DNA of 44,971 nucleotides from Nocardioides zeae (GTDB lineage: Bacteria; Actinomycetota; Actinomycetes; Propionibacteriales; Nocardioidaceae): the NCBI RefSeq assembly GCF_010686755.1, contig NZ_JAAGXA010000019.1, positions 10,218-55,188 of the forward strand, read 5' to 3'. Of the stretch, positions 1-8,857 are shown in pieces. The notes beneath the pieces are model-generated. The model was not told where the DNA came from. It searched no databases and worked only from the letters and a program-made list of their open reading frames with translations. The position numbers and the translations under genes were made by a program. Every line of letters begins with the position of its first letter. Positions within the stretch are counted from its first letter, which is position 1.

Positions 1-86
<86 letters not shown>

Positions 87-105
87 ACGACCGGGGCCGG
101 TTCGC

Positions 106-1767
106 TCAGCCGATGCCCACGATCTGCGTGGGCGTGGCCCCGCTGCTGACACCGTCGCCGTCGGCACGCTCGCCGTTGGCGTCGCTGCCCCACGAGTGGA
201 ACGTGCCGTCCGCGGCAAGGGCGAAGGACGTGGAGCGCATGCCGCTGGCCGCGACGATCGTGCGCCCGGCGAGGGACGACGGCGACCCGGTGGCCACTGC
301 GCCGGGGAGGCCCTGGTTGGTCGTGCCTCCCCAGCCGAGCTGCGAGGCGCCGTTCGCGCCCCAGGAGTGGAGCGTGCCGTCGCTGGCGACGGCCAGCGCG
401 TGCTGCTGCCCCCCGGCGATCGCCACCACGGCCTTGCCCGCCAGCGAGGACGAGCCGGTGGTCGCCACGGGGGTCGGCACGGACAGGGTGCCGCCGAGCG
501 TCGCCGAGGAGCCGAGCTGACCCTGGGCGTTGGTGCCCCACGCGTGGACGGTCCCGTCGACCGCCAGCGCCAGGGTGTAGTTCGCGCCGGCCGCGACCGC
601 GCTCACGCCCGCCTGGGTCCCCGGCGTGCTGGAGACGAGCGCGGGCACGGCGCGCGAGCCTCCGACGGTGCCCTGCCCGAGGACGCCCGAGGAGTTCCGC
701 CCCCAGCTGTGGAGGTTCCCGTCCGCGTCGAGCGCGAGGCTGTGGCCGTTGCCGGCGGCGATCGCCACGATCCGCCGACCCTCGAGGCTGGAACCGACCA
801 TGGTCCCCACCTGCACGGGGAGCGACCGGCTGTCGGTCGTGCCGTCGCCGAGCTGGCTGTCGCTGTTGCGACCCCAGGCGTGCACCGTGCCGTCCGACGC
901 GAGGGCCAGCGAGAAGAACGCGCCGACGGCGATGGCGGTGACGGTGCGCCCCGCCAGCGACGACCCCTGCGCCGTCGAGACCGACCCGGGGACGAGGTTG
1001 CTGGTGGCGGTCCCGTTGCCCAGCTGGCCGTAGGTGCTGCGGCCCCAGCCGTGGACCGTCCCGTCGGCCGTCAGCGCGAGCATGTGCTCGTCACCGGCGG
1101 CCAGGGACACCACGTCGCGCCCCGCAAGCGTCGACGGAGCCGTCGCGCTCACCGCCGCAGGCAGGTAGGCGATGCTCGCGCTCGAACCGACGCCCAGCTG
1201 TCCCTCCGTCTGCGTGCCCCAGGTGAACGCACGCCCATCGGCGTACGCCCCCGTGAACCTGCCCGCCGTCCCGACGGGACCGGAGGGCGACAGTCCGCGG
1301 GCGGCCTGCGCGAAGCTCCAGGAGACGGGCGAGACCGTTCCCGACGGATCGCTCAGGCTGGCCACGACGTCCGCGGTCGTCCCCCCGGCGACCCCGACGA
1401 CCAGCACCGGCGCGGTGGCTACGCCACGTGCGTCGGAGGCGACGACGACCGAGGTGACGGCGACGCCGGCGCTGTCGACCAGGCGGAGCCAGGTCGGCGC
1501 GGGCGTGGCGAGCGTGAACGTGACCGCACGCCCGACGACCGGGGAGCCGTCCGACGGGTTCGTCACCACGACCGAGACGCCCTGCGCCTGGCCGGGGTCG
1601 AACGCGCGGGCGGACGCCGTGGTGGGCGTGCGCCTCGCCATGGCCACCGACGTGCCGGTGCTCGCTGCCCAGGCGGGCGCGGTCGCGACGACGGAGACCG
1701 CCGGCGCCGTCCAGAGGGTCGTGCGGATGACGGTGCGGCGCGAGGTGCGGGGGGTCGTGATCGACAT
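106..1767 (-). CDS. Exported RCC1-repeat (beta-propeller) protein
   Basis: 553 aa. The N-terminus (residues 1-35) is a Tat-like leader: SRRTVIR, then a short hydrophobic stretch ending APAWA before AST, so export is likely. Residues about 40-170 look like an Ig-like/bacterial surface domain (valine/threonine rich, DPSGTVSPVSWSF). From about 175 to the end there are at least seven RCC1-type repeats with the recurring pattern G.(V/L)H(A/S)WG.N..GQLG.G and (V/I)xAIAxGxxHSLALxxDG. RCC1 repeats form a seven-bladed propeller; in bacteria these are usually surface or secreted proteins of unknown partner. The start ATG was chosen because it begins the leader; the frame stays open upstream into the aldolase gene but without plausible protein sequence. 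No SD is obvious. The leader resembles those of the genes at 11230-11883 and 12085-12597. Confidence 0.85.
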   Translation of the reverse strand: MSITTPRTSRRTVIRTTLWTAPAVSVVATAPAWAASTGTSVAMARRTPTTASARAFDPGQAQGVSVVVTNPSDGSPVVGRAVTFTLATPAPTWLRLVDSAGVAVTSVVVASDARGVATAPVLVVGVAGGTTADVVASLSDPSGTVSPVSWSFAQAARGLSPSGPVGTAGRFTGAYADGRAFTWGTQTEGQLGVGSSASIAYLPAAVSATAPSTLAGRDVVSLAAGDEHMLALTADGTVHGWGRSTYGQLGNGTATSNLVPGSVSTAQGSSLAGRTVTAIAVGAFFSLALASDGTVHAWGRNSDSQLGDGTTDSRSLPVQVGTMVGSSLEGRRIVAIAAGNGHSLALDADGNLHSWGRNSSGVLGQGTVGGSRAVPALVSSTPGTQAGVSAVAAGANYTLALAVDGTVHAWGTNAQGQLGSSATLGGTLSVPTPVATTGSSSLAGKAVVAIAGGQQHALAVASDGTLHSWGANGASQLGWGGTTNQGLPGAVATGSPSSLAGRTIVAASGMRSTSFALAADGTFHSWGSDANGERADGDGVSSGATPTQIVGIG

Positions 1768-1901
1768 AGGGGCACCGTCCCACGTCGCCGCGGGCGACGA
1801 GGGGGGATTCCGCAAGATAGTTCGCACCACCAACGACCGCGCGGCGCCCACCGGCCGGAGCCGGGGACGCCGCGTCGGCGAGCAGCAGGTGACGAGGGGG
1901 C

Positions 1902-2936
<1,035 letters not shown>

Positions 2937-2972
2937 CGTGCGCTCCTCGAGGGATCGGGTGGGATCGCGGTC

Positions 2973-2978
2973 ACCCTA
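2973..2978 (-). promoter_or_regulatory. Candidate -10 box of fbaA
   Basis: Minus-strand TAGGGT (TANNNT class) about 37 nt upstream of the aldolase ATG. No convincing -35 was seen. Confidence 0.4.
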
Positions 2979-3026
2979 GCGCCGTCGCGGCACCCCCGGA
3001 CGACGCGGGCTGGACCACACCGGGCC

Positions 3027-4124
3027 TCAGAGCCACCCGCGGCGGCGGAACACCAGGAAGAGCACCAGCCCGACGAGCAGCATCATGCCGAGCGCCATCG
3101 GGTAGCCGTAGCGCCAGTCGAGCTCGGGCATCTCCGCGAAGTTCATGCCGTAGACCCCGCCGACGAGGGTCGGCGCGAACAGGATGGCGGCCCAGGAGGA
3201 GATGCGCTTCACCTCCTCGCTCTGGTCGATGCCGTGCTCGGAGAGGGCCTTCATCTCCTCGTTCTGCTGCTGGGCGACCAGCGTCGCGTTGACCGTGAGG
3301 ATGTCGCGGAGCAGCTGCCGGAACTCGTCGACCTGCTCGACGACCACGGTGAGGTGGTCGTCGACGTCGCGCAGGTAGCGCCGCAGCTCCTCGTCGACGC
3401 CGTACTTGCCGAAGCCGGCGGCCAGCCCCTTGACCACGGCGACGAGCGGCCGGGTGGCGCGCTGGAACTCGACGACCTCACGGGTCAGCTCGTAGATGCG
3501 CCGCGACACGGACGGGTCGCCGCGGAACACCTCGTCCTCGATCTCGTCGATGTCGTTCTCGAGACCCGCCACGACGGGCGCGTAGCCGTCGACGACGCGG
3601 TCGAGGATCGCGTAGAGCACCGCTTCCGGGCCCAGGCGGAGCAGGTCCGGGTCGGTCTCGAGCCGCTGCCGGACCGCGGCCAGGTCGGGCGCCTCGCTGT
3701 GGCGGACGCTGATGACGAAGTCGGGCCCGACGAACACGTGCACCTCGCCGAACTCGACCTCCTCCCGCTCGTCCACGTAGCGCGCGGGGCGCAGCACGAC
3801 GAAGAGCGTGTCGTCGTAGCGCTCGAGCTTCGGCCGCTGGTGGGCCACGACGGCGTCCTCGACGGCCAGCTCGTGCAGGTCGAACTCGGCGGCGAGCGAC
3901 GCGAGCTCGTGCAGCTCGGGACGGTAGAGCCCGATCCAGGCCGTGCCCTCCGTGTGCTCCCGCAGGCTCCGGTACGTCGCGGCGAGGCCCCCGGGGGACG
4001 CGACGCGTCGACCCTCGACGTACACGGCGCTGTCGATCACGCTGCGGCCGTGCTGCTCGGGCGGCACCGCCACCTCGGGCTCGGCAGCACCGGGGACGAG
4101 CGGACGGAACGGGCGACGGTTCAC
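3027..4124 (-). CDS. corA: CorA-type magnesium/cobalt transporter
   Basis: 365 aa from the chosen GTG. CorA proteins form pentameric inner-membrane channels for Mg2+ (and Co2+). The long soluble N-terminal domain is acidic and helical (FDLHELAVEDAVVAHQRPKLERY, in two quoted parts FDLHELAVEDAV and HQRPKLERY, is a family hallmark). Two C-terminal membrane helices follow: ISSWAAILFAPTLVGGVYGMNF carries the YGMNF selectivity motif, then YPMALGMMLLVGLVLFLVFR, with a basic tail RRRGWL. The GTG at 4122-4124 was chosen because AGGAGGT sits 5-6 nt upstream; the frame is open further upstream but lacks an SD and family similarity. It stands alone between fbaA and hsp20 on the same strand. Confidence 0.93.
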   Translation of the reverse strand: MNRRPFRPLVPGAAEPEVAVPPEQHGRSVIDSAVYVEGRRVASPGGLAATYRSLREHTEGTAWIGLYRPELHELASLAAEFDLHELAVEDAVVAHQRPKLERYDDTLFVVLRPARYVDEREEVEFGEVHVFVGPDFVISVRHSEAPDLAAVRQRLETDPDLLRLGPEAVLYAILDRVVDGYAPVVAGLENDIDEIEDEVFRGDPSVSRRIYELTREVVEFQRATRPLVAVVKGLAAGFGKYGVDEELRRYLRDVDDHLTVVVEQVDEFRQLLRDILTVNATLVAQQQNEEMKALSEHGIDQSEEVKRISSWAAILFAPTLVGGVYGMNFAEMPELDWRYGYPMALGMMLLVGLVLFLVFRRRGWL

Positions 4125-4207
4125 GGTGCACCTCCTCGGGACGGACACGCCACGGTACGACGCGTGGCCGGCCCCCGAGGGACGGGAGGGTGGACGGCAC
4201 ACGACGA

Positions 4208-4237
4208 GGCGCCCCCGCCGGTGACGGCGGGGGCGCC
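4208..4237 (-). terminator. Strong hairpin downstream of hsp20
   Basis: Perfect 13-bp stem GGCGCCCCCGCCG / CGGCGGGGGCGCC with a GTGA loop, placed 36 nt past the hsp20 stop and before the corA SD. There is no U tract, as is common for actinobacterial terminators. Confidence 0.7.
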
Positions 4238-4273
4238 CCTCGCGATCGTTCGGATCGATCCGCGGCTGCGGGA

Positions 4274-4711
4274 TCAGGCCTCGATCGCGCGCTCGACCGG
4301 GTCGCCGGTCTGGGCGACGGCGATCTTGCGCGGCTTGGCCCGCTCCGCGATCGGGACGACCAGTCGGAGCACGCCGTCGGCGTAGCCCGCCTCGATGCGG
4401 TCCAGGTCGAGGTTGTCGCCGAGCACGAGCTGACGGGTGAACGTGCCGCGCGTGCGCTCGTTGGCGAGCATCTCCCAGTCGCCGTTGCGGGCGACCCGCT
4501 CGGCCTTGACGGTGAGGACGTTGCGCTCGACGTCGAGGTCGATGCTGTCGGCGCTCACGCCCGGCAGGTCGAACTCGATGACGAAGCGGTCACCCTCCCG
4601 CCACGCGTCCATCGGCATCACCGCGGGCCGGTTCGTCGTGCCGGCCGGGCCGGTCAGCTGGGCCGCGAGACGGTCGAACTCGCGGAAGGGATCGATGGTT
4701 CGGAGCAGCAT
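4274..4711 (-). CDS. Hsp20/alpha-crystallin family small heat-shock protein
   Basis: 145 aa, typical of bacterial sHsp. It is an ATP-independent holdase that keeps unfolding proteins soluble. The N-terminal arm MLLRTIDPFREFDRLAAQL is characteristic of actinobacterial Hsp18-type proteins. The alpha-crystallin domain runs from about residue 35 to 130: MDAWREGDRFVIEFDLPGV, SIDLDVERNVLTVKAER, RTRGTFTRQLVLGDNLD and the conserved Y.DGVLRLVVPIAE. The ATG at 4709-4711 has AGGAGG 8 nt upstream; a further ATG 10 codons upstream precedes that SD and is rejected. Its promoter (4791-4819) overlaps the start of the divergent HspR-like regulator, suggesting direct control by it. Confidence 0.94.
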   Translation of the reverse strand: MLLRTIDPFREFDRLAAQLTGPAGTTNRPAVMPMDAWREGDRFVIEFDLPGVSADSIDLDVERNVLTVKAERVARNGDWEMLANERTRGTFTRQLVLGDNLDLDRIEAGYADGVLRLVVPIAERAKPRKIAVAQTGDPVERAIEA

Positions 4712-4754
4712 CACGGATTCCTCCTTCGGATCGACGATCACCGGGGCGGTGATC

Positions 4755-4772
4755 GTGGTGTTCTCACACCAC
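4755..4772. promoter_or_regulatory. Inverted repeat in the hsp20 leader
   Basis: Perfect 7-bp arms GTGGTGT-TCTC-ACACCAC. It lies 10-30 nt downstream of the predicted hsp20 transcription start, so it may be an operator or an mRNA hairpin. It does not match the HAIR element (CTTGAGT-N7-ACTCAAG) known for HspR. Confidence 0.5.
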
Positions 4773-4790
4773 TTAATCTGACGCCTCCGT

Positions 4791-4819
4791 TATATATTCC
4801 ATGTCGCGCCAGGAATCAA
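4791..4819 (-). promoter_or_regulatory. Sigma-70-type promoter of hsp20
   Basis: On the minus strand, -35 TTGATT (4819 to 4814), 17-bp spacer, -10 TATATA (4796 to 4791). This AT-rich island is exceptional in this window. The same island reads TATATT (4793-4798) on the plus strand and could serve the divergent regulator. The -35 abuts the regulator's GTG start at 4820. Confidence 0.65.
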
Positions 4820-5137
4820 GTGTGCGACGATGCGGCGGTGGCACGACGACGGACGACCGGGGTCTTCGCGATCTCCGTGGCGGCGGACATGGTCGCGATG
4901 CAGGTGCAGAACCTCCGCGTCTACGAGCGGCGGGGCCTCCTGACGCCCGACCGCACGGCCGGCGGCACGCGGCTCTACAGCGAGGCCGACATCGAGCGGC
5001 TCGAACGCATCCGCGACCTGCTCGGCGAGGGCCTCAACATCGCCGGGGTCGCCCGGGTGCTCGCCCTCGAGGACGAGGTGGCCCGGCTGCGCGCCGAGAA
5101 CACCCGGCTCCGCGGGGCGGGCGGACCCCGGGCCTAG
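4820..5137 (+). CDS. HspR-like MerR-family heat-shock regulator
   Basis: 105 aa. The protein has the MerR-type winged-helix motif in HspR form: FAISVAADMVAMQVQNLRVY (helix-turn-helix), ERRGLLTPDRTAGGTRLYSE (wing), LLGEGLNIAGVARVLALEDE, then a short coiled-coil tail with heptad leucines and arginines. HspR represses dnaK/clpB-type heat-shock genes in actinobacteria; here it is divergent from hsp20, so hsp20 is the likely target (inference). GTG 4820 has AGGAA upstream; GTG 4838 is an alternative. The last four bases overlap the stop of the convergent methyltransferase gene. No canonical HAIR site is visible. Confidence 0.85.
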   Translation: MCDDAAVARRRTTGVFAISVAADMVAMQVQNLRVYERRGLLTPDRTAGGTRLYSEADIERLERIRDLLGEGLNIAGVARVLALEDEVARLRAENTRLRGAGGPRA

Positions 5138-5823
5138 CCGCGCCAGACCGGGTCGGCGCCGAGGTCGGCGTGGGCCCGCACCCAGGCGTGCATGGCGATG
5201 GCCGCGGCCGAGCTCGCGTTGATCGAGCGGGTGGAGCCGAACTGGGCGATCGAGAAGGTGCCGTCGCAGACCGCACGCGCCTGCTCGGAGAGGCCCGGCC
5301 CCTCCTGGCCGAAGAGGAAGCACACGTCGTGGGGCACGGCCATCGTCTCGAGGTGGGCCGACCCCGGCAGGTTGTCGATGCCGAGCAGCCGCACGGGTGC
5401 CGGCAGGGCGTGGAGGTGGTCGGCGAGCTCCGGGACCGACGCGTGGTGGCGCACGTGCTGGTAGCGGTCCGTCACCATCGCCCCCCGCCGGTTCCAGCGG
5501 CGGTTGCCGACGATGTGCACCTCGGCCGCCAGGAACGCGTTCGCCGTGCGCACGATCGTGCCGATGTTGAAGTCGTGCTGCCAGTTCTCGATGGCCACGT
5601 GGAACCCGTGCCGGCGCGTGTCGAGGTCCGCCACGATCGCCTCGAGGCTCCAGTAGCGGTACCGGTCCACCACGTTGCGTCGGTCCCCCGCCGCGAGGAG
5701 CTCCGGGTCGTACTGCTCCCCCGTGGGCCACGGTCCCTCCCACGGCCCCACCCCGACCTCGGCGGGGCCGTGGGGCATGGGGTCGTACGGCGCGCGCCCG
5801 CCCGCGTCGTACCCCTCCGTCAC
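5134..5823 (-). CDS. SpoU/TrmH-family RNA 2'-O-methyltransferase
   Basis: 229 aa. SPOUT-fold SAM-dependent methylation of ribose in tRNA or rRNA; the precise target nucleotide cannot be read from sequence. Motif 1 is HDFNIGTIVRTANAF (residues about 83-97), motif 2 FLFGQEGPGLS, motif 3 FSIAQFGSTRSINASSAAAI, which form the trefoil knot. A poorly conserved acidic/proline N-terminal extension of about 45 residues precedes the catalytic domain. Start is GTG 5823; a start a few codons further in is possible because the SD (GGTGG) is weak. It lies 19 nt behind the DedA gene and is probably co-transcribed with it. The 3' end overlaps the HspR-like gene by 4 bp in convergent orientation. Confidence 0.9.
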   Translation of the reverse strand: MTEGYDAGGRAPYDPMPHGPAEVGVGPWEGPWPTGEQYDPELLAAGDRRNVVDRYRYWSLEAIVADLDTRRHGFHVAIENWQHDFNIGTIVRTANAFLAAEVHIVGNRRWNRRGAMVTDRYQHVRHHASVPELADHLHALPAPVRLLGIDNLPGSAHLETMAVPHDVCFLFGQEGPGLSEQARAVCDGTFSIAQFGSTRSINASSAAAIAMHAWVRAHADLGADPVWRG

Positions 5824-5842
5824 GACCGGGCCACCACGGAGC

Positions 5843-6565
5843 TCACGCCTCCTCGACCCCGTCGGGGTCGTGGGGGTTGCGGTGGTGGCGCGACCGGCGG
5901 ATCTGGCGCACGCGGAAGACGACGAACCAGGCGACGAAGAGGACGACCGCGACGATGACGACCTTCTGGACGATGCCCATGTAGGGCTCGACCCGGTACC
6001 ACTGGTCGCCCGCGAAGTAGCCGGCCATCACCCACAGGGAGTTCCAGATGAGGCTGCCCAGGGTGGTGAGCACGACGAAGATCCCGATGGGCATCCGCTC
6101 GATGCCCGCGGGCACCGAGATGAGGCTCCGGAAGATCGGCAGCATCCGCCCGAAGAACACCGCCTTGCGGCCGTGCTTGGCGAACCAGGCCTCCGTGCGC
6201 TCGAGGTCCTCGGTCTTCACCAGGGGCATCCGCTCCCAGATCCAGTACATGCGGTCGCGACCGAAGACGACGCCCAGGTAGTAGAGGACGATCGCGCCGA
6301 AGACCGACCCGGCCGTCGTCCACAGGATCGCCTCGGCGATCGTGAACTCACCGCGCGCCGCCGTGAAGCCCGCGAGCGGCAGGATCACCTCGCTGGGCAG
6401 CGGCGGGAACAGGTTCTCGAGCGCGATCGCGATGCCGGCGCCGACCGGACCGATCTTCTCCATGAGGTCGACCGCCCACCCGGCGAAGCCGGTCAGGTCG
6501 TTCGGGTCGTGGGGATCGCTCGCTGCGAGCACGGTCAGGCCAGGCAGGATGCTGGTCGGGATCAC
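5843..6565 (-). CDS. DedA-family membrane protein
   Basis: 240 aa from GTG 6565. DedA (VTT/SNARE-associated) proteins are polytopic inner-membrane transporters; some recycle undecaprenyl phosphate or other phospholipids. Signatures: ALENLFPPLPSEVILPLAG (family hallmark with the membrane-inserted E/P motif), then GRDRMYWIWERMPLV, the amphipathic AWFAKHGRKAVFFGRMLPIF and R.LISVPAGIERMP, and a final membrane helix before a basic-His tail. About five hydrophobic segments. Open frame upstream to 6655 lacks family similarity, so the GTG before IPTSILPGL is preferred, although its SD is weak. Confidence 0.9.
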   Translation of the reverse strand: MIPTSILPGLTVLAASDPHDPNDLTGFAGWAVDLMEKIGPVGAGIAIALENLFPPLPSEVILPLAGFTAARGEFTIAEAILWTTAGSVFGAIVLYYLGVVFGRDRMYWIWERMPLVKTEDLERTEAWFAKHGRKAVFFGRMLPIFRSLISVPAGIERMPIGIFVVLTTLGSLIWNSLWVMAGYFAGDQWYRVEPYMGIVQKVVIVAVVLFVAWFVVFRVRQIRRSRHHRNPHDPDGVEEA

Positions 6566-6673
6566 CCGGCGAGGATAGCCAGCAGGAACCCGGCGCACGG
6601 GAGGCGACGCCGTGCCCGGCGTCACCCTCGCCTCTGCTACCGGCCCGGTTGCCACCGGTCCACCGGCTTCGGC

Positions 6674-7228
6674 TCAGATGTCGAGCTCGGCCTTGCCCAC
6701 GGCGTACCGGTAGGGCACGCCCTGCTCCTCGACCCGCTCGGCCGCCCCCGTGTCGCGGTCGACGATGACGGCGACCCCGACGACCTCGGCACCTTCGGCA
6801 CGCAGCGCGGCGACCGCCTCGAGCACCGAGCCGCCGGTGGTGGAGGTGTCGTCGACGGCCAGCACGCGGCGGCCCTTCACCGGGGGGCCCTCGATGAGCT
6901 TCTGCAGGCCGTGCACCTTCTGGGCCTTGCGCACGACGAAGGCGTCGAGCACCCGGCCGTCGGCCGCCGCCTGGTGCAGCATCGCGGTGGCCACGGGGTC
7001 GGCGCCGAGCGTGAGGCCACCGACCGCGTCGTACTCCCAGTCGGCCGTCAGCTCCAGCATCGTGCGACCGATCGCCGGCGCCGCCGCGGCGTCGAGGGTC
7101 ACGCGCCGCATGTCGACGTAGTAGCTCGCCGTCGCGCCCGAGCTCAGCGTCACCTCGCCCCGCACGATGGCCTTCTCGTTGACCTGGGCGAGGACGGTCC
7201 GCTTCGCGGGGGAGTCAGGAGCGCTCAT
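6674..7228 (-). CDS. pyrE: Orotate phosphoribosyltransferase
   Basis: 184 aa. Converts orotate plus PRPP to orotidine-5'-phosphate, the fifth step of pyrimidine synthesis. The PRPP loop is RRVLAVDDTSTTGGSVLEAV at residues about 120-139; SGATASYYVDMRRVTLD is the orotate-site strand-loop, and VRKAQKVHG the flexible catalytic loop with lysines. Length matches the shorter actinobacterial PyrE class. It starts 11 nt after the stop of the 2H phosphoesterase gene, so they are likely one transcript. Confidence 0.95.
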   Translation of the reverse strand: MSAPDSPAKRTVLAQVNEKAIVRGEVTLSSGATASYYVDMRRVTLDAAAAPAIGRTMLELTADWEYDAVGGLTLGADPVATAMLHQAAADGRVLDAFVVRKAQKVHGLQKLIEGPPVKGRRVLAVDDTSTTGGSVLEAVAALRAEGAEVVGVAVIVDRDTGAAERVEEQGVPYRYAVGKAELDI

Positions 7229-7239
7229 GGGCGCTCAGA

Positions 7240-7803
7240 CTAGTGGCCGCCGAGGGGCGCGGTCGCGAGCACCTCGTGCCGTGGGCGGCGCCCCGCCCCC
7301 TCGCCGAGGTGCGACGCCACGACGGCCACCTCGTCGACGACCCAGGACGGACCCGCGTAGGCGTCGAGCAGCTTCACCCAGTCGTCCAGCCCGACCGGAC
7401 GTCCCGAGCGCGCCACCGTGACGTGCGGACGGAACCGGGCGCCGTCGACCGGCGCACCGGCGGTCGCGTACGCCGCCCGCGCACCCCTCGCCAGGGCCTC
7501 CAGCTCGCCCTCGGCCGCGGTGGGGGCACCGACCCACAGCACCTTGCCGGCGTCCGGGTGGGGGAACGCCCCGCCTCCGGCGAGGCGCACCTCGAACGGC
7601 GTACGGCGCGCCGCCGCCACCGCGGTCCGCTCGAGCACCTCGTCGAGGCGCCACTCCTCGACCTCCGCGGCGAAGGCCAGCGTGAGGTGGAACGCGTCGC
7701 CGCGCGTCCAGCGGAGGTCGGCCGCCGCGCGACGGACGTCGAGGAACGCGTCGAGGTGGGCCGCCACGTCGTCGGGCGGGAGGACGGCGGTGAAGAGGCG
7801 CAT
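7240..7803 (-). CDS. thpR: RNA 2',3'-cyclic phosphodiesterase (2H phosphoesterase)
   Basis: 187 aa. ThpR/LigT enzymes open 2',3'-cyclic phosphates on RNA and can reversibly form 2'-5' linkages. The two tandem catalytic motifs HxTx are present: FHLTLAF (residues about 39-45) and RPHVTVAR (about 125-132). The N-terminus MRLFTAVLPPDDVAAHLDAF is typical. The ATG is preceded by TAGGCT 8 nt upstream and no SD, suggesting a near-leaderless transcript. Same strand and tight spacing with pyrE. Confidence 0.9.
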   Translation of the reverse strand: MRLFTAVLPPDDVAAHLDAFLDVRRAAADLRWTRGDAFHLTLAFAAEVEEWRLDEVLERTAVAAARRTPFEVRLAGGGAFPHPDAGKVLWVGAPTAAEGELEALARGARAAYATAGAPVDGARFRPHVTVARSGRPVGLDDWVKLLDAYAGPSWVVDEVAVVASHLGEGAGRRPRHEVLATAPLGGH

Positions 7804-7813
7804 CACCGCGGAG

Positions 7814-7819
7814 CCTAGG
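7814..7819 (-). promoter_or_regulatory. -10 region of thpR-pyrE, near-leaderless
   Basis: CCTAGG palindrome; minus-strand TAGGCT (7817 to 7812) is 8 nt before the ATG of thpR, where no SD is visible. Confidence 0.4.
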
Positions 7820-7863
7820 AGCGGAGCGACCGGCGCGCACCCGGGTTTCCGGGTCGCCGGCGC

Positions 7864-7929
7864 GGAGAACCGACGTGCGCCGGGCCGTGAAAGCGGTTGC
7901 ACGGCGACGTTCTCCGGCGTTGCGGACAG
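7864..7929. repeat. Left hairpin/direct-repeat element beside the AbiEi-DUF559 gene
   Basis: GGAGAAC (7864-7870) pairs with GTTCTCC (7909-7915) around an inner stem GCCGTG/CACGGC. The right part 7908-7929 is a direct repeat of 8905-8926 on the other side of the gene (20 of 22 bases identical: CGTTCTCCG-S-CGTTG-Y-GGACAG). Confidence 0.6.
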
Positions 7930-7940
7930 GCACCTCACGC

Positions 7941-8789
7941 TCACGCGTAGCGCGCCAAGCAGGTCACCACCCACTCCGGGTCGTGCATGACCTGCCACCA
8001 GGTGAAGCGCAGGACGGTCCAGCCCGCCACGGTCAGGGCCGTGTAGCGCAGGCAGTCCGCCTGGAACGCCTCCTTGGTGCCGTGGAACTCCCAGGAGTCG
8101 GCCTCCAGCACGAGGCGCCGACCGACGTCCACGACGTCAGGACGGACCGTCGCCGGCGCCGTGCCCCGCGTCTCGGCAGGCAGCCCGATCGTGACCTGGG
8201 GCCGAACGTCCAACCCGGCTTCGACCGCGAGCGCGCGCAGCCTCGACTCGAACGGGTTGGCGGCGAGCCCCGAGGCCAGCGCGGCCGCCCGCCGGGCCCT
8301 CGCTGCCCCCTTGCCGCGCACCGATCGGGCGTCGGCCAGGAGAGTTGCGGCGTCGTACCCGTGGCGCAGGGCCGAGTCGAGCACCGGCAGGGAGTCGCGC
8401 AACGGCAGCCGCCGCGCGCAGTCGAGGACGGTCAGCCGCTGGGAGGTCACCCGGCCCGTCGAGGCGTCGACCTCACCCCAGATGGTGTCGACACCCGTGC
8501 GCGCATGGCCGCCCGGCGAGAGCTTGACGGTCGGGCGGTCGGGCAGGAGTGCGACCTCCCAGCCATGGGCCTGGGCTGCGTGGAGGAGCGCCACCTGGCC
8601 CCCGCACTCGGCCGCGAGCCGGACCGCGCGGTCGATGTCCGGGAGGCGGTAGAGCCCGCGGCGCACGCGCACGATCTGGCCGGACGCGACCGCCGCAGTG
8701 ATGGCGCGGGGTCGGCAGCGCGCGATCTGCGCCCGGGTCGCGAGCCCGCCGCAGCGCGCGACCCGCTCGGCAGGGGTGAGCTCGTCCAC
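7941..8789 (-). CDS. AbiEi-type wHTH plus DUF559 (Vsr-like) domain protein
   Basis: 282 aa from GTG 8789. Residues about 1-55 form an AbiEi_4-type winged helix (GLATRAQIARCRPRAITAAV then RVRRGLYRLPD), the DNA-binding module of type IV antitoxins. The middle resembles transcriptional-regulator sensor regions of this family. The C-terminus (about 200-280) is DUF559-like, a Vsr/restriction-endonuclease-fold domain: RPDVVDVGRRLVLEADSWEFHG, split as RPDVVDVG and LVLEADSWEFHG, then DCLRYTALTVAGWTVLRFTW. Whether it cleaves DNA is unknown. No AbiEii toxin gene is adjacent, so an ordinary TA pair is not supported. The gene is bracketed by related hairpin/direct-repeat elements. Start is uncertain: the frame is open to 8933. 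Confidence 0.8.
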   Translation of the reverse strand: MDELTPAERVARCGGLATRAQIARCRPRAITAAVASGQIVRVRRGLYRLPDIDRAVRLAAECGGQVALLHAAQAHGWEVALLPDRPTVKLSPGGHARTGVDTIWGEVDASTGRVTSQRLTVLDCARRLPLRDSLPVLDSALRHGYDAATLLADARSVRGKGAARARRAAALASGLAANPFESRLRALAVEAGLDVRPQVTIGLPAETRGTAPATVRPDVVDVGRRLVLEADSWEFHGTKEAFQADCLRYTALTVAGWTVLRFTWWQVMHDPEWVVTCLARYA

Positions 8790-8831
8790 TCGCCCAGCGT
8801 GGACCGAGGCACGACAGGTCGCGATCCGTCG

Positions 8832-8847
8832 TCCACAGGCCTGTGGA
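8832..8847. repeat. Perfect 16-bp palindrome TCCACAGGCCTGTGGA
   Basis: Lies 43 nt upstream of the chosen start of the AbiEi-DUF559 gene. Could be a dimeric operator, possibly for the protein itself (inference). Confidence 0.5.
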
Positions 8848-8857
8848 GGACGCGCCA

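Noticed and set aside
4741..4820. Canonical HAIR operator for the HspR-like protein
   Set aside because: No CTTGAGT-N7-ACTCAAG-like sequence; only partial half-sites such as AATCAAG.
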